Positions 9,559-19,127 of a stretch of 33,926 nucleotides of DNA are shown piece by piece; position 1 is the first letter of the stretch; the number at the start of each line of letters is the position of its first letter. The position numbers and the translations under genes are program-made. The stretch is taken from contig CALBPF010000319.1 of assembly GCA_937899105.1 (NCBI GenBank), forward strand, positions 1 to 33,926, written 5' to 3'. The notes beneath the pieces are model-generated. The model was not told where the DNA came from. It worked only from the letters and a program-made list of their open reading frames with translations, and made no database searches. Origin of the DNA: an uncultured Flammeovirgaceae bacterium (GTDB lineage Bacteria > Bacteroidota > Bacteroidia > Cytophagales > Cyclobacteriaceae).

Positions 9559-10800
9559 CTATTCGAACTCTTTGTTCAGAATAGCAAGTACATCTGATAT
9601 GGTTTCTTCCTCCAGATCAGTTCTTCTTTCCAATTCTTCTTTGGTCAGAGTGAGTACACTTTTGGCAGTGTCTAAACCTATTCGCTTAAGCTCGTCGATT
9701 ACCCAATTTTCAATTTCATCTCCAAACTCATCAAGATCTACGTCCTCCTCTTCAAACTCTCCCAGTTCTCTGAAAACATCAATCTCCATACCCACCAATC
9801 TGCTGGCCAATTTAATGTTTTGGCCTCCTTTACCAATGGCTAAACTAACCTGGTCCGGCTTAAGGTATACAGAAACTCTTTTATCTTCTGCGTCTATTTT
9901 GATAGAGCTGATTTTGGCAGGACTCAACGCTCTCGAAATATAAAGATCATTGTTATCTGTATAATTAATTACGTCTATATTTTCATTTTGAAGTTCTCTA
10001 ACTATACTATGAATTCTTGACCCTTTCATACCTACACAAGCGCCAACAGGATCTATTCTGTCATCATAAGATTCTACTGCTACCTTAGCTCTTTCACCTG
10101 GTTCTCGCACTACTTTTTTTATAGTTATGAGGCCATCATATACTTCCGGTACTTCACTTTCAAAAAGCCGTTCCAGGAATACCGGGCTGGTACGAGATAA
10201 AATGATCTTAGGACTGCCGTTGAACATGTCTACTCGATCTACAATAGCACGTACAGAGTCACCTTTTCTGAAGCGATCTTTATATATCTGCTCGTTTTTA
10301 GGAACTGAAATCTCGTTACCTTCGGCGTCTATCAATAAAACCTCTCGACTCAATATCTGGTAAACTTCGCCAGTTATAATTTCACCAACAAGGTCCTTAT
10401 ACTTTTGATAAAGAATATCTTTTTCCAGGTCTTTTACTTTTTGGATCAATGTCTGACGAGCGGTCATTACTGCTCTTCTGCCAAAGTCTTCCAGTGTGAT
10501 AAGCTCAGCTACTTCTTCTCCGATTTCGAAATCAGGCTCTATTTTTTGCGCCCCAGTTAAACTGATCTTATCGTGATCCCATATGTCTTCAGAATTATCA
10601 TCAACGATCTCTCTGAACCTCCATATCTCAAGGTCGCCTTTATCGGCATTTATAATGATGTCGAAATTTTCATCTGTCTCAAATTTTCTTCTGATCATTG
10701 TACGGAACACATCCTCCAGGATCCTAATCATAGTAGGACGATCAATGTTCTTTTGCTTAGCAAAATCCGCAAACGATTCAATTAATACAGAAGCATCCAT
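9559..10800 (-). CDS. nusA: Transcription termination/antitermination factor NusA
   Basis: 413 residues. NusA binds RNA polymerase and modulates pausing, termination and antitermination. The N-terminal polymerase-binding domain (about 1-125), an S1 domain (about 135-200, with GEIITGEVYQI) and two KH domains (about 225-345, with VGACVGMKGSRIHSIVRELQ and LAIGKGGQNIKLASRL) are visible. A short acidic and helical tail follows (DLDEFGDEIENW and a helix-hairpin-helix-like end). It starts 8 bases after rimP stops, so translation is probably coupled. The terminator-like hairpin ahead of rimP makes NusA a candidate regulator of its own operon. Confidence 0.98.
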   Translation of the reverse strand: MDASVLIESFADFAKQKNIDRPTMIRILEDVFRTMIRRKFETDENFDIIINADKGDLEIWRFREIVDDNSEDIWDHDKISLTGAQKIEPDFEIGEEVAELITLEDFGRRAVMTARQTLIQKVKDLEKDILYQKYKDLVGEIITGEVYQILSREVLLIDAEGNEISVPKNEQIYKDRFRKGDSVRAIVDRVDMFNGSPKIILSRTSPVFLERLFESEVPEVYDGLITIKKVVREPGERAKVAVESYDDRIDPVGACVGMKGSRIHSIVRELQNENIDVINYTDNNDLYISRALSPAKISSIKIDAEDKRVSVYLKPDQVSLAIGKGGQNIKLASRLVGMEIDVFRELGEFEEEDVDLDEFGDEIENWVIDELKRIGLDTAKSVLTLTKEELERRTDLEEETISDVLAILNKEFE

Positions 10801-10808
10801 TTTTTCTC

Positions 10809-11276
10809 TTATTTAAATGAAACCTGAACAATTGCTTTATTTATGGTTGAAAAAGGCATTTCTACCTTTGTATATTCTTTCTTTTTCCCCCTTTTTAACT
10901 CTTTATCCAGAATGATACTATCGTCATGTACATCCAGAAGGTTTCCTAAAATCTCACTATTTTCAACGGTAGTTATTTTAAGACTTCTGCCAATGTTTTT
11001 TTTATATTGCCGTTGAATAGTAAGCGGCAAATCAACACCTGGCGACGAAACCTCAAGCGTGTATTTGTCCTCGATAGTGTCGTCCTCTTCCAGCTTAAAT
11101 CCAACCTTTCTACTCAAGGTGGCGCAATCATCTACAGTTATACCTTCATCTCCATCTATGAGAATCAGAACCTTTCTGGGACCTTTATTAGCAGATATAA
11201 TCACATCTACCAGGAAATGGCCGTCATCAGCCAAGTTTTCTTCCACAAGCGATATAATTTTACCCTTTAAATCCAT
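10809..11276 (-). CDS. rimP: Ribosome maturation factor RimP
   Basis: 155 residues, normal for RimP, which helps 30S subunit assembly. The N-terminal domain includes VDVIISANKGPRKVLILIDG and GITVDDCATLSRKVG, and the family signature YTLEVSSPGVDLPLT sits near residue 75. The C-terminal SH3-like part covers the last 60 residues. It is the first gene of rimP-nusA-infB, in the order conserved across bacteria. A Bacteroidota promoter and a terminator-like hairpin lie in the 100 bases upstream and are listed separately. Confidence 0.96.
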   Translation of the reverse strand: MDLKGKIISLVEENLADDGHFLVDVIISANKGPRKVLILIDGDEGITVDDCATLSRKVGFKLEEDDTIEDKYTLEVSSPGVDLPLTIQRQYKKNIGRSLKITTVENSEILGNLLDVHDDSIILDKELKRGKKKEYTKVEMPFSTINKAIVQVSFK

Positions 11277-11293
11277 CCTGAAAAAAGCTATAT

Positions 11294-11319
11294 AAAAAGA
11301 GGGGACCAGATGTCCCCTC
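11294..11319 (-). terminator. Terminator-like hairpin in the rimP 5' leader (possible attenuator)
   Basis: A perfect 8-bp stem (GAGGGGAC at 11299-11306, GTCCCCTC at 11312-11319) has a 5-base loop. Read on the minus strand it is followed at once by TTTTT and then ATATA. It has the full form of an intrinsic terminator, but it lies between the rimP promoter and the rimP start, with no minus-strand gene upstream to terminate. It may attenuate the operon, or protect the 5' end of the mRNA. Confidence 0.65.
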
Positions 11320-11341
11320 AGAAACTTTTTAATATTTAATG

Positions 11342-11373
11342 CAAAACTAAGTCAATTTCGTTTGCTTTACAAA
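11342..11373 (-). promoter_or_regulatory. Bacteroidota-type promoter for rimP-nusA-infB
   Basis: On the minus strand TTTG (11373-11370) is separated by exactly 20 bases from TAGTTTTG (11349-11342). This matches the Bacteroidota primary-sigma consensus TTTG-N19-21-TAnnTTTG with no mismatch. Transcription would start near 11335, about 60 bases before the rimP ATG and just ahead of the hairpin at 11299-11319. Confidence 0.7.
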
Positions 11374-11402
11374 GGATTGTTTCAAACAAAAATAAACGTC
11401 TG

Positions 11403-12428
11403 ATGGCTCAAAAGACTCGATTTCAAGAACGGTTTAAATCTCTGGTAGCAGTTCTGGCCCTTTTTTCTATTACCACATTCACAGGCTGTGAAAGCACAAA
11501 GGAAAGTAAAGAAGAGCCCAGGACCGAACCGGTTTTAGTTAATCCACCGTTTTTTGATGCCGATAGCGCTTATGGTTTTGTAGAGCAACAAGTGGCGTTT
11601 GGTCCGCGCGTTCCTAATACAAGAGCTCATGTGATGGCAGGCCGGTGGATGGTAACAAAGCTTGAGGAATATGGTGCCGCTGTGATTGAGCAGGAGTTTA
11701 ATGCTACCAGCTTTGATGGTAGACCAATGGCCCTTAAAAATATCATTGGCAGCTTCAATCCAGAAAATAAGAAACGAATATTATTGGCAGCACACTGGGA
11801 TTCGCGACCGTTTGCTGATAAGGATGATGAGCGAAAAGATGAGGCTATCGACGGGGCCAATGACGGAGCCAGTGGAGTAGGAGTCTTGTTAGAAGTAGCC
11901 AGGTTAATCTCGAAGCAAAAGCCTACGATAGGTATTGATATTATATTTTTTGACGGAGAGGACTGGGGTAATGACACTGCCTTCCAGGATTATGTAGCCG
12001 TCCGTGATGGTTGGGAAACTTGGTGGTGCATCGGCTCACAATATTGGGGCAAGAACCCGCATAAGCCTAATTACTCTGCTTACTATGGAATACTGTTAGA
12101 TATGGTTGGGGGCAAGAATGCTAAATTTTTTGTAGAGGGTCATTCTAAGCAAATAGCTCCTTCGATAGTCGATAAGGTGTGGAATACCGCTTCTCGTCTG
12201 GGGTATTCCCAATATTTTATAACAAGAGATGGAGGCGCCATTACCGATGATCACTATTACGTACATAAGCATAGGAATATACCGATGATCGATATTATAC
12301 CTACCGATCCCACGGATGGCACATTCGGATCATTTCATCACACTCATGACGACAACATGGAGATCATCAGTAAAGAAACTCTAGAAGCTGTTGGTAGAAC
12401 AGTACTTCAAGTCATTTATAATGAATAA
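11403..12428 (+). CDS. M28-family lipoprotein, glutaminyl-cyclase-like
   Basis: 341 residues. An N-terminal signal with lipobox-like TFTGC suggests a lipoprotein. The mature part is an M28-type zinc hydrolase fold. Ligand motifs are LLAAHWDSRPF (His and Asp), DGANDGASGVGVLLE (bridging Asp), FFDGEDWG (acidic pair), then ITDDHYY and the final HHTHDDN histidine. The FFDGEDWG and SFHHTHDD motifs and the length fit the glutaminyl-peptide cyclotransferase-like branch, which cyclises N-terminal Gln to pyroglutamate, though an aminopeptidase cannot be excluded. It is divergent from rimP (127 bases apart) and convergent with gcvP (28 bases). Confidence 0.88.
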   Translation: MAQKTRFQERFKSLVAVLALFSITTFTGCESTKESKEEPRTEPVLVNPPFFDADSAYGFVEQQVAFGPRVPNTRAHVMAGRWMVTKLEEYGAAVIEQEFNATSFDGRPMALKNIIGSFNPENKKRILLAAHWDSRPFADKDDERKDEAIDGANDGASGVGVLLEVARLISKQKPTIGIDIIFFDGEDWGNDTAFQDYVAVRDGWETWWCIGSQYWGKNPHKPNYSAYYGILLDMVGGKNAKFFVEGHSKQIAPSIVDKVWNTASRLGYSQYFITRDGGAITDDHYYVHKHRNIPMIDIIPTDPTDGTFGSFHHTHDDNMEIISKETLEAVGRTVLQVIYNE

Positions 12429-12456
12429 GAAAATATCCCATCGATTGAAAAGTATG

Positions 12457-15351
12457 CTAAGCCTCGGCCAGATCTTCTTCTTTGTATTCGTCTACAGGTA
12501 AACAGCTGCAAACGAGATTTCGATCACCATAAGCATTATCCACTCTACCCACAGTTGGCCAGAATTTGTTTTCTCTTACAAAAGGAAGCGGGAAGGCTGC
12601 CTTTTCTCTACTGTACGGCTTATCCCATTCTGAATTTATGACCACCTTAGCAGTATGTGGCGCATTTTTCAATACGTTTTCAGATTCACTAAACTGGCCT
12701 GACGCTATTTCTCTGATTTCATCCCTTATTGAGATCATCGCATCACAAAATCGATCCAGCTCCACTAAGGGCTCGCTTTCGGTAGGTTCGATCATCATTG
12801 TGCCGGCCACAGGAAATGAAACCGTAGGTGCATGGAAACCATAATCCATAAGGCGTTTGGCAATATCTTCGACTTCCACTCCATATTTCTTGAATTCACG
12901 ACAGTCGATGATCATTTCATGTGCTGCACGGCCGTTTTTACCAGTAAATAATACCGGGTAGCGCCCGTCAAGGCGTTCTTTGATGTAATTGGCATTAAGA
13001 ATAGCCAGCTCGGTTGCATTTTTTAAGCCCTTTCGGCCCATCATGGCTATGTAAGCATAAGATATAGTTAGAATACTTGCACTTCCAAAAGGTGCGGCAG
13101 AAATCGAAGTAATTCCTTTATTCCCACCTGTTTTTACCAAAGGATTTCCAGGTAAAAAAGGCTTTAATTGCTCTGCTACGCCAATAGGTCCCATTCCGGG
13201 GCCACCACCTCCGTGAGGAATGCAGAATGTCTTGTGCAAATTGAGATGGCAAACGTCGGCGCCAATGTTAGCGGGGCTTGTGAGTCCCACCTGCGCATTC
13301 ATATTTGCACCGTCCATATATACCTGCCCACCATTTTCGTGAATAATATCACAGATCTCAATAATACTTTCTTCAAACACACCATGGGTAGAAGGGTAGG
13401 TAACCATTAAAGCAGCCAGGCTTTCCTTATACTGCTCTACTTTTTCTTTAAGGTCTTGTAAATCAATATTTCCAAGTTCGTCGCATTTGATAATCACCAC
13501 TTTCATGCCTGCCATCACCGCGCTTGCAGGATTAGTGCCATGAGCCGATGACGGGATGAGCGTAATATTTCTATGCTCGTCGCCTCGACTCTTGTGATAC
13601 GCTCGAATTACCATTAAACCGGCATATTCACCTTGAGCGCCACTATTTGGCTGTAGAGATACCGCCGCAAAACCTGTGATTTCACATAGCCATTGCTCTA
13701 GCTCCGCAAACAGCTGTTGATAGCCCTCGGTCTGATCCCCAGGAGCGAAAGGATGAATATTTCCAAACTCAGGCCATGTAACCGGTATCATCTCTGATGT
13801 AGCGTTCAATTTCATAGTACATGATCCTAAAGAGATCATGCTATGCACCAATGACAGATCCTTATTTTCTAATTTTTTGATATATCGGAGCATCTCATGC
13901 TCTGACTGATAACTGCTAAAAACAGGATGAGTAAGATATTTTGACGACCGAATTAATGACACAGGCCATGTAAGTTCAAGATTTTCAGCCTCATGGCCTA
14001 GGTCAGTTTCGAAGTTTAAGCCCAGACCTAATGAAAGCGCCTCTAAAATCTGCTCTACGTCTTTTAAAGTAGTAGTTTCATCAAGTGAGATACCAATGTG
14101 GTTTCCGTCAAAATATCTGAAATTGATTTCGTTTTGTTCAGCGATTAACCGTACTTTTTCCGCATCTACTTTTATTTTAAGGGTGTCAAAATAGTGTAAA
14201 TTGAGCTGCTCAAGACCAATTGCCTCTACACCTGCCTCCAGCAATTTAGTTAGGCTATGGATTCTGGTCGCCATCTTCTTTAGTCCTTCTGAGCCATGGT
14301 ATACGGCATACATACCAGACATGACAGCTAAAAGTACCTGGGCTGTACAGATGTTACTGGTGGCCTTTTCTCTTCGGATGTGTTGCTCTCGTGTTTGTAA
14401 GGCCATTCTATAGCCCTGGTCTCCTTGGGCATCTAATGAAGCGCCAATGATTCTACCTGGAATCTGTCTTTTGTATTGCTCCTTAGTAGCAAAAAATGCC
14501 GCATGCGGACCTCCATACCCCATTGGAACGCCAAATCTTTGACTTGTACCTATTACAACATCGGCTCCCATTTCACCAGGCGGTGTTAAAAGAGTTAGGC
14601 TCATTAAATCTGTGGCAATTGCAACTGCCACCTGATTCTCTTTAGCTGATGCTATTAAAGCAGAGTGGTCTTTCACCTCACCATTATTATCCGGATACTG
14701 TAACAGTACACCATACAACTCAGGATCGGTAAGGTCTAATTCACTTAGGTCATCTATTACTAATTCAATACCAACGGGTATTGCCCTTGTTTTTAATACA
14801 TCAAGTGTTTGAGGAAAGGTGTTTTTATCTACAAAGAATTTATCGGCATTTTTTTTGATCCCCTTTCTACCCCCTGCCAGCATGGTCATAGCTTCAGCCG
14901 CAGCGGTTCCTTCGTCAAGTAAGGAAGCGTTGGCTATTCCCATACCCGTTAGGTCTGTGATCACGGTTTGAAAGTTAATAAGTGCTTCTAATCGACCCTG
15001 GGCTATTTCAGCCTGATATGGCGTGTAAGCAGTATACCACCCGGGATTTTCAAGTATATTACGCAGGATTACCGGAGGAACTATGGTATTGTAGTAGCCT
15101 GCACCAATGAATGACTTATAGATTTTGTTCTTTTTAGCAAGCTTTTTAAAATCACTAAGGAATTCAAATTCACTTTTCGCTACAGGAAGATTGAGGTCTT
15201 TTTTCAACCGAATAGCCTGTGGTATCGTTTGATCAATTAACTCGTCAATAGAACTTGCCTTGACGGCTTCTAACATCTTAGAAACTTGCTCGTCATTGGG
15301 TGCATTATGTCTTGTGTCAAACCTTTCGAAATCTTTAAGCTCTAACTTCAT
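12457..15351 (-). CDS. gcvP: Glycine dehydrogenase (decarboxylating), P-protein
   Basis: 964 residues, the full length of the fused one-chain P-protein. It decarboxylates glycine using PLP and passes the aminomethyl group to the lipoyl H-protein in the glycine cleavage system. The N-terminal half shows [15 protein letters not shown] and [15 protein letters not shown]. The C-terminal half shows [38 protein letters not shown] and the PLP-lysine segment [20 protein letters not shown] near residue 705. The remaining gcv genes are not in this window. The gene is intact and convergent with the M28 lipoprotein gene. A TAGCTTTG promoter box lies about 56 bases upstream of the start. Confidence 0.98.
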   Translation of the reverse strand: MKLELKDFERFDTRHNAPNDEQVSKMLEAVKASSIDELIDQTIPQAIRLKKDLNLPVAKSEFEFLSDFKKLAKKNKIYKSFIGAGYYNTIVPPVILRNILENPGWYTAYTPYQAEIAQGRLEALINFQTVITDLTGMGIANASLLDEGTAAAEAMTMLAGGRKGIKKNADKFFVDKNTFPQTLDVLKTRAIPVGIELVIDDLSELDLTDPELYGVLLQYPDNNGEVKDHSALIASAKENQVAVAIATDLMSLTLLTPPGEMGADVVIGTSQRFGVPMGYGGPHAAFFATKEQYKRQIPGRIIGASLDAQGDQGYRMALQTREQHIRREKATSNICTAQVLLAVMSGMYAVYHGSEGLKKMATRIHSLTKLLEAGVEAIGLEQLNLHYFDTLKIKVDAEKVRLIAEQNEINFRYFDGNHIGISLDETTTLKDVEQILEALSLGLGLNFETDLGHEAENLELTWPVSLIRSSKYLTHPVFSSYQSEHEMLRYIKKLENKDLSLVHSMISLGSCTMKLNATSEMIPVTWPEFGNIHPFAPGDQTEGYQQLFAELEQWLCEITGFAAVSLQPNSGAQGEYAGLMVIRAYHKSRGDEHRNITLIPSSAHGTNPASAVMAGMKVVIIKCDELGNIDLQDLKEKVEQYKESLAALMVTYPSTHGVFEESIIEICDIIHENGGQVYMDGANMNAQVGLTSPANIGADVCHLNLHKTFCIPHGGGGPGMGPIGVAEQLKPFLPGNPLVKTGGNKGITSISAAPFGSASILTISYAYIAMMGRKGLKNATELAILNANYIKERLDGRYPVLFTGKNGRAAHEMIIDCREFKKYGVEVEDIAKRLMDYGFHAPTVSFPVAGTMMIEPTESEPLVELDRFCDAMISIRDEIREIASGQFSESENVLKNAPHTAKVVINSEWDKPYSREKAAFPLPFVRENKFWPTVGRVDNAYGDRNLVCSCLPVDEYKEEDLAEA

Positions 15352-15406
15352 CCTCTTCCCTTTTTATATAGTTTAAATTCTTTGCATAGCTCTTTAAAAA
15401 GATGTG

Positions 15407-15414
15407 CAAAGCTA
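15407..15414 (-). promoter_or_regulatory. Promoter -7 box for gcvP
   Basis: TAGCTTTG on the minus strand matches TAnnTTTG exactly and would start a leader of about 50 bases before the gcvP ATG at 15351. No good TTTG lies 19-21 bases upstream, where the sequence is a T tract, so this is a half-supported promoter. Confidence 0.42.
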
Positions 15415-15566
15415 ATCACTAATACATTAAAAAAACTTCCTCTACAACAATAAAATCGATGTTTGGTTCGGTTGGATCGTATATAGAATCCTTGGTAAGA
15501 ATTTGATGAGTGGGGATTGTTTTGGATACTTAATTAAATAGTTTTAACCACTAAAAAATTGTGTTT

Positions 15567-17084
15567 ATGAAACAGGTATTAAGAGTTTTCATTGGTGTTT
15601 TTGTTATATGTAATGGACATGCTCAGTCAGAGGAAGATGCCTTAAAATATGTTCAAGGAATTACTAAAGATGAATTATATGATAAACTTTCTATTTTGGC
15701 GTCTGATGCTATGGAAGGTAGAGATACGGGTGAAAGAGGCCAAAAAATGGCAGCTGCTTTCATTCAAGATCATTTTGAAAGACTAGGGCTCGCGGGCCCT
15801 GTTACTAGTCGTACAAGCAGGGGATATTACCAGACAGTGCCACTGTATAGGGCTATACCAGGTAACATTTCAATGACAGTTAAAGATGAGACCTATTCCA
15901 ATTTTGGAAAGGTGGTTTACTACGGTTCAAATAATTCAAACGGTGCCAAGGAACTTGAAGTGATTTTTGCCGGGAGAGGGTCGGATGCTGATTTCAAACA
16001 AATAAAGCCAAAAGATAAAGCTGTTATCGTAATGGTAAACAATCCAAGAGGTTGGAGACAGCCAAACGCTCTTGCTATGGAAATGGGTGCAGCTATGACA
16101 TTGGTGGTGACTCATAAAAATGATGAAGGTTTTGACGCTTACAGCCAATTGCTAAAGAACTATCTGTCTTCCGGAAGATTAAAACTTGAGAAGCCACAAT
16201 CAAATTCGGAGGATCCTGGTATCTTTTTTATTTCACCTAGTGTAGCTGCTAAAATGTTAAATACAACTGTAGATCAAATGGTGGAAGCAGGTAAAACGGG
16301 CAGCTTGAAGAAGATCAAAAAAGGTAAGTTCTCTTATAAAACGGAGCAGGGAGTGGAAGAAGTGATGAGCGAGAATGTACTAGGTTATCTGGAAGGCTCT
16401 GATTTAAAAGATGAATTGGTTGTCCTTACAGCTCATTATGATCATATTGGACGAAACGATGAATATATCTTCAACGGCGCTGACGATGATGGTTCAGGCA
16501 CATCTGCGATACTAGAAATAGCGGAGGCATTTGTAGAAGCTAAGGCTGATGGTAAGGGCCCACGAAGAAGCATTCTGTTTATGCTAGTAACAGGTGAAGA
16601 AAAAGGTTTATTAGGTTCGGAGTATTATACCAACAACCCCGTGTTCTCTCTTGAAAACACAGTGGTGGATTTAAATATAGATATGATCGGGCGTGTTGAT
16701 CCGGAGCACAAGGATAATCCGGATTATGTGTACTTAGTAGGCTCTGACCGGCTTTCAAGTGAACTTCATGAGATCAGCGAGAAAGTAAACTCAACCTACT
16801 CAAATTTAGAACTAGATTACACGTATAACGATGAGAACCATCCCGATAGAATTTACTATCGATCAGATCACTGGAATTTTGCCAAAAATAATATTCCTAT
16901 AATTTTTTACTTTAACGGAGTTCACGATGACTACCATCAGCCGTCAGATACCATAGATAAGATTGAGTTTGACCAACTGACTAAAAGAACAAAACTTGTA
17001 TATCACACTGCCTGGGTTTTAGCGAACAGAAATGAGCGCGTTGTAGTGGATAAGATTCAAGATCAGAAAATAGGTAATAACTAA
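15567..17084 (+). CDS. Secreted M28-family metallopeptidase
   Basis: 505 residues from the ATG at 15567. This start gives a proper signal peptide (MKQVLRVFIGVFVICNGHAQ); a GTG two codons earlier is the alternative. The mature protein has an N-terminal part with a PA-domain-like insert (about 100-240), then the catalytic M28 domain. Zinc-site motifs are TAHYDHIG, NGADDDGSGTSA, VTGEEKGLLGSEYY, NIDMIGR and the C-terminal GVHDDYHQPSDT with its His ligand. This is an exported aminopeptidase probably acting on peptides in the periplasm or outside the cell. It stands alone between divergent gcvP and the convergent kinase gene. It is a different branch from the M28 lipoprotein at 11403. Confidence 0.92.
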   Translation: MKQVLRVFIGVFVICNGHAQSEEDALKYVQGITKDELYDKLSILASDAMEGRDTGERGQKMAAAFIQDHFERLGLAGPVTSRTSRGYYQTVPLYRAIPGNISMTVKDETYSNFGKVVYYGSNNSNGAKELEVIFAGRGSDADFKQIKPKDKAVIVMVNNPRGWRQPNALAMEMGAAMTLVVTHKNDEGFDAYSQLLKNYLSSGRLKLEKPQSNSEDPGIFFISPSVAAKMLNTTVDQMVEAGKTGSLKKIKKGKFSYKTEQGVEEVMSENVLGYLEGSDLKDELVVLTAHYDHIGRNDEYIFNGADDDGSGTSAILEIAEAFVEAKADGKGPRRSILFMLVTGEEKGLLGSEYYTNNPVFSLENTVVDLNIDMIGRVDPEHKDNPDYVYLVGSDRLSSELHEISEKVNSTYSNLELDYTYNDENHPDRIYYRSDHWNFAKNNIPIIFYFNGVHDDYHQPSDTIDKIEFDQLTKRTKLVYHTAWVLANRNERVVVDKIQDQKIGNN

Positions 17085-17100
17085 TCCTAACTTCCAGGGA

Positions 17101-17138
17101 TAAAAAGCCATTGAGCGTTGTTAAAAAATGACTTTTTA
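17101..17138. terminator. AT-rich bidirectional terminator between convergent genes
   Basis: TAAAAAGCCATT (17101-17112) pairs with AATGACTTTTTA (17127-17138) over 12 positions with one mismatch, with a 14-base loop between them. It lies between the stop of the M28 gene and overlaps the stop of the opposing kinase gene. The stem is weak in GC, so the call is modest. Confidence 0.4.
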
Positions 17139-17996
17139 ATGATATTGTTTTGCTATTTGTATCACCTCTGAAAGATAGCCCCTGCCAAATAAGTTCACAT
17201 GGACTAGTAAGGGGTAAAGATTATATAGGTTAAGTCGACCTTCCCAACCTGCCGTCAAAGGCTTTGTTTCATTGTAGCTTTCATAGAACTCATTTGGTAA
17301 ACTTCCAAAAAGCCGTATCATGGCTATATCCATTTCCCTATTCGCAAATGACACTGCAGGATCTATGAGCGCAGGACTGCCGAAAGCATCAATCATTATA
17401 TTACCGCTCCAAAGATCGCCATGAATAAGGCATGGTTTCTCTGAAACCAATAGATTAGTAAATCTTTTATATAATCTCTCAATATTCTGAGCTTCTTTGT
17501 TTTGCATGGTGCCTGTTGAAATAGCTAACTCAACTTGTGGTGTAATTCGCTCGTTTATGAAAAATTCAATCCAATCTTTGTGCTGCGAATTGGACTGTCT
17601 CAAAGAGCCGATGTAATTGTTGTGATCCAGACCAAAAGACTTTGCATTTTGAGAATGAAGAAGCGCTAAACCCTGACCCAGCTCTTCCCAATAGCTAGGC
17701 TTTCTTGGTCCACTTTCAATGTATTCTAATACCAGACAGCTATATTGCACTCCTTCATAGACTTTTTCCACCTTAGGGATAGTAAGGCCATCAGCTAGTG
17801 ATAATAGCTCCAATCCTTGCTTTTCTTTTGAAAACATTTTTGGGAATCTTGTAGCGGAATTCCATTTGATAAAAAATCCGCCTGATGTAGTCTCAATTCT
17901 CCCGCCATTATTTATACATCCTCCGGAGCAATGCTGGAAAGATTTGATCGTCCCAAAGCTTTCAGCACAAAACGATTGGATTTCTTCAGGTAACAA
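17136..17996 (-). CDS. Fructosamine kinase family protein
   Basis: 286 residues, typical for the bacterial fructosamine-3-kinase family (APH-like fold), which phosphorylates sugar adducts on lysines so that they fall off. The N-terminal lobe has GGCINNGGRI and FFIKWN (ATP-binding Lys). The catalytic loop is CLIHGDLWSGNIM near residue 190, followed by ALIDPAVSFANREMDIAM with the metal-binding Asp. The start is TTG, one base after the stop of the PLP-enzyme gene upstream (TAACTTG), so translation was probably coupled to that now interrupted gene. It is the last gene of the oxyR unit, which suggests a damage-repair role, but that is inference. Confidence 0.9.
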   Translation of the reverse strand: MLPEEIQSFCAESFGTIKSFQHCSGGCINNGGRIETTSGGFFIKWNSATRFPKMFSKEKQGLELLSLADGLTIPKVEKVYEGVQYSCLVLEYIESGPRKPSYWEELGQGLALLHSQNAKSFGLDHNNYIGSLRQSNSQHKDWIEFFINERITPQVELAISTGTMQNKEAQNIERLYKRFTNLLVSEKPCLIHGDLWSGNIMIDAFGSPALIDPAVSFANREMDIAMIRLFGSLPNEFYESYNETKPLTAGWEGRLNLYNLYPLLVHVNLFGRGYLSEVIQIAKQYH

Positions 17997-17997
17997 G

Positions 17998-19125
17998 TTA
18001 AACAGTTAAGGCTTTGTCTAAATCTTTGATCAAATCATCTGTATCTTCAATTCCGGTAGAAAGCCTTAAAAGCCCATCTTTAATACCGACTCTAGCTCGT
18101 TCTTCAGCAGAAATTTTAGAATGGGATGTCTGTGCCGGGCAGGTAATAGTTGACTCCACACCTCCAAGGCTCATAGCAGGTTTGATCAAACCAAGCTTTT
18201 TTACAAATGCATTAGGATCAGTATGTACTTCAAAGGAAAGCATGCCGCCAAAGCCCATCATTTGCGATTTCGCAATTTCATGTCCCTCATGATGAGGTAA
18301 GCCCGGATAATAGACAGCATCCACATTCTTATGTGATAAGAGGAACTCGCTTATTTCTTGTGCATTTGCATTTTGCTGACGAACTCTTAACCCGAGCGTT
18401 TTAATACTTCGCTCAAGTAAGTAAGCCATCTGAGCATTCAGGCTTCCGCCAAAATTAATTGAGCTATTCCAAGCACTTTCCGTAATTTCTTTCGAAGAAA
18501 CCATAACTCCGCAACAGATATCGCTGTGGCCGGCAAGATACTTTGTGCCGCTATGAATTACGATATCAATACCATGATCTATTGGATTTTGATTAACGGG
18601 TGATGCAAAAGTATTATCAATCATAGAATAAAGATCGTGAGCTTTGGCCAATTCGCTTATTCCTTTCAGATCTATCAACTTCAAAAGCGGATTAGAAGGA
18701 GTTTCAACATAGATCAGCTTTGTATTATTCTTAATCGCACTCTCATAATCCTGGTAATTCATGCTGTCTACCAGCGTGTACTCAATACCGAATCGATCCA
18801 TTTGTGAGGTGATGGCATGATGTGTCCCTCCATACAGGTCATTTTGGAAAACGGCATGGTCACCTTTTTGTAATAGCCCAAACAGCGTTGTGGTGATAGC
18901 TGCCATTCCCGAACTAAAGAGGATTCCATCTTCCCCGTTTTCAAGTGCACATATTTTTTGTGTAACCCCCTTTTGATTTGGCGTATTAAAATATCTGGGT
19001 TAGGCATAGATGTCTTCATATACATAATCTTATGCGGTAGTAGGTTAGATAGTTGAGACAGTACCCAGATGCTGGCTATCTTCCAATGATCCGCTGTGAA
19101 CGGCTTTTGTATTTTTATTGCTCAT
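17998..19125 (-). pseudogene. Trans-sulfuration-type PLP enzyme with three in-frame TAA codons
   Basis: One continuous frame of 375 codons runs from ATG 19125 to TAA 17998. It encodes a cystathionine gamma-synthase/lyase-family enzyme: FNTPNQ near residue 46, ILFSSGMAAI at 68-75, YGGTHHA, YVETPSNPLL, the PLP-lysine motif SGTKYLAGHSD near 195, SLGGVESTITCP and RLSTGIED. The frame is broken only by TAA at codons 27 (19047-19045), 32 (19032-19030) and 42 (19002-19000). The local reading is STI*PTTA*DY and IYA*PRYFN; relatives of this type, as I recall them, have Tyr at all three places. There is no frameshift. The longest open part starts at ATG codon 74 (18906, 302 residues) and lacks the N-terminal arm that completes the neighbouring subunit's active site. 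It sits 2 bases after oxyR and 1 base before the kinase gene. Confidence 0.85.
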
Positions 19126-19127
19126 TC

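Noticed and set aside
18768..19025. Alternative-frame ORF at the start of the PLP-enzyme gene, suggesting a frameshift
   Set aside because: The true frame runs uninterrupted in phase from 19125 to 17998; the alternative frame encodes nothing recognisable. The lesions are stops, not a frameshift.
17998..19125. Global reassignment of TAA to tyrosine
   Set aside because: TAA ends many intact genes in the window (for example infB, oxyR and the ECF-type sigma gene at 33224), and Tyr is encoded by TAT/TAC in the same gene.
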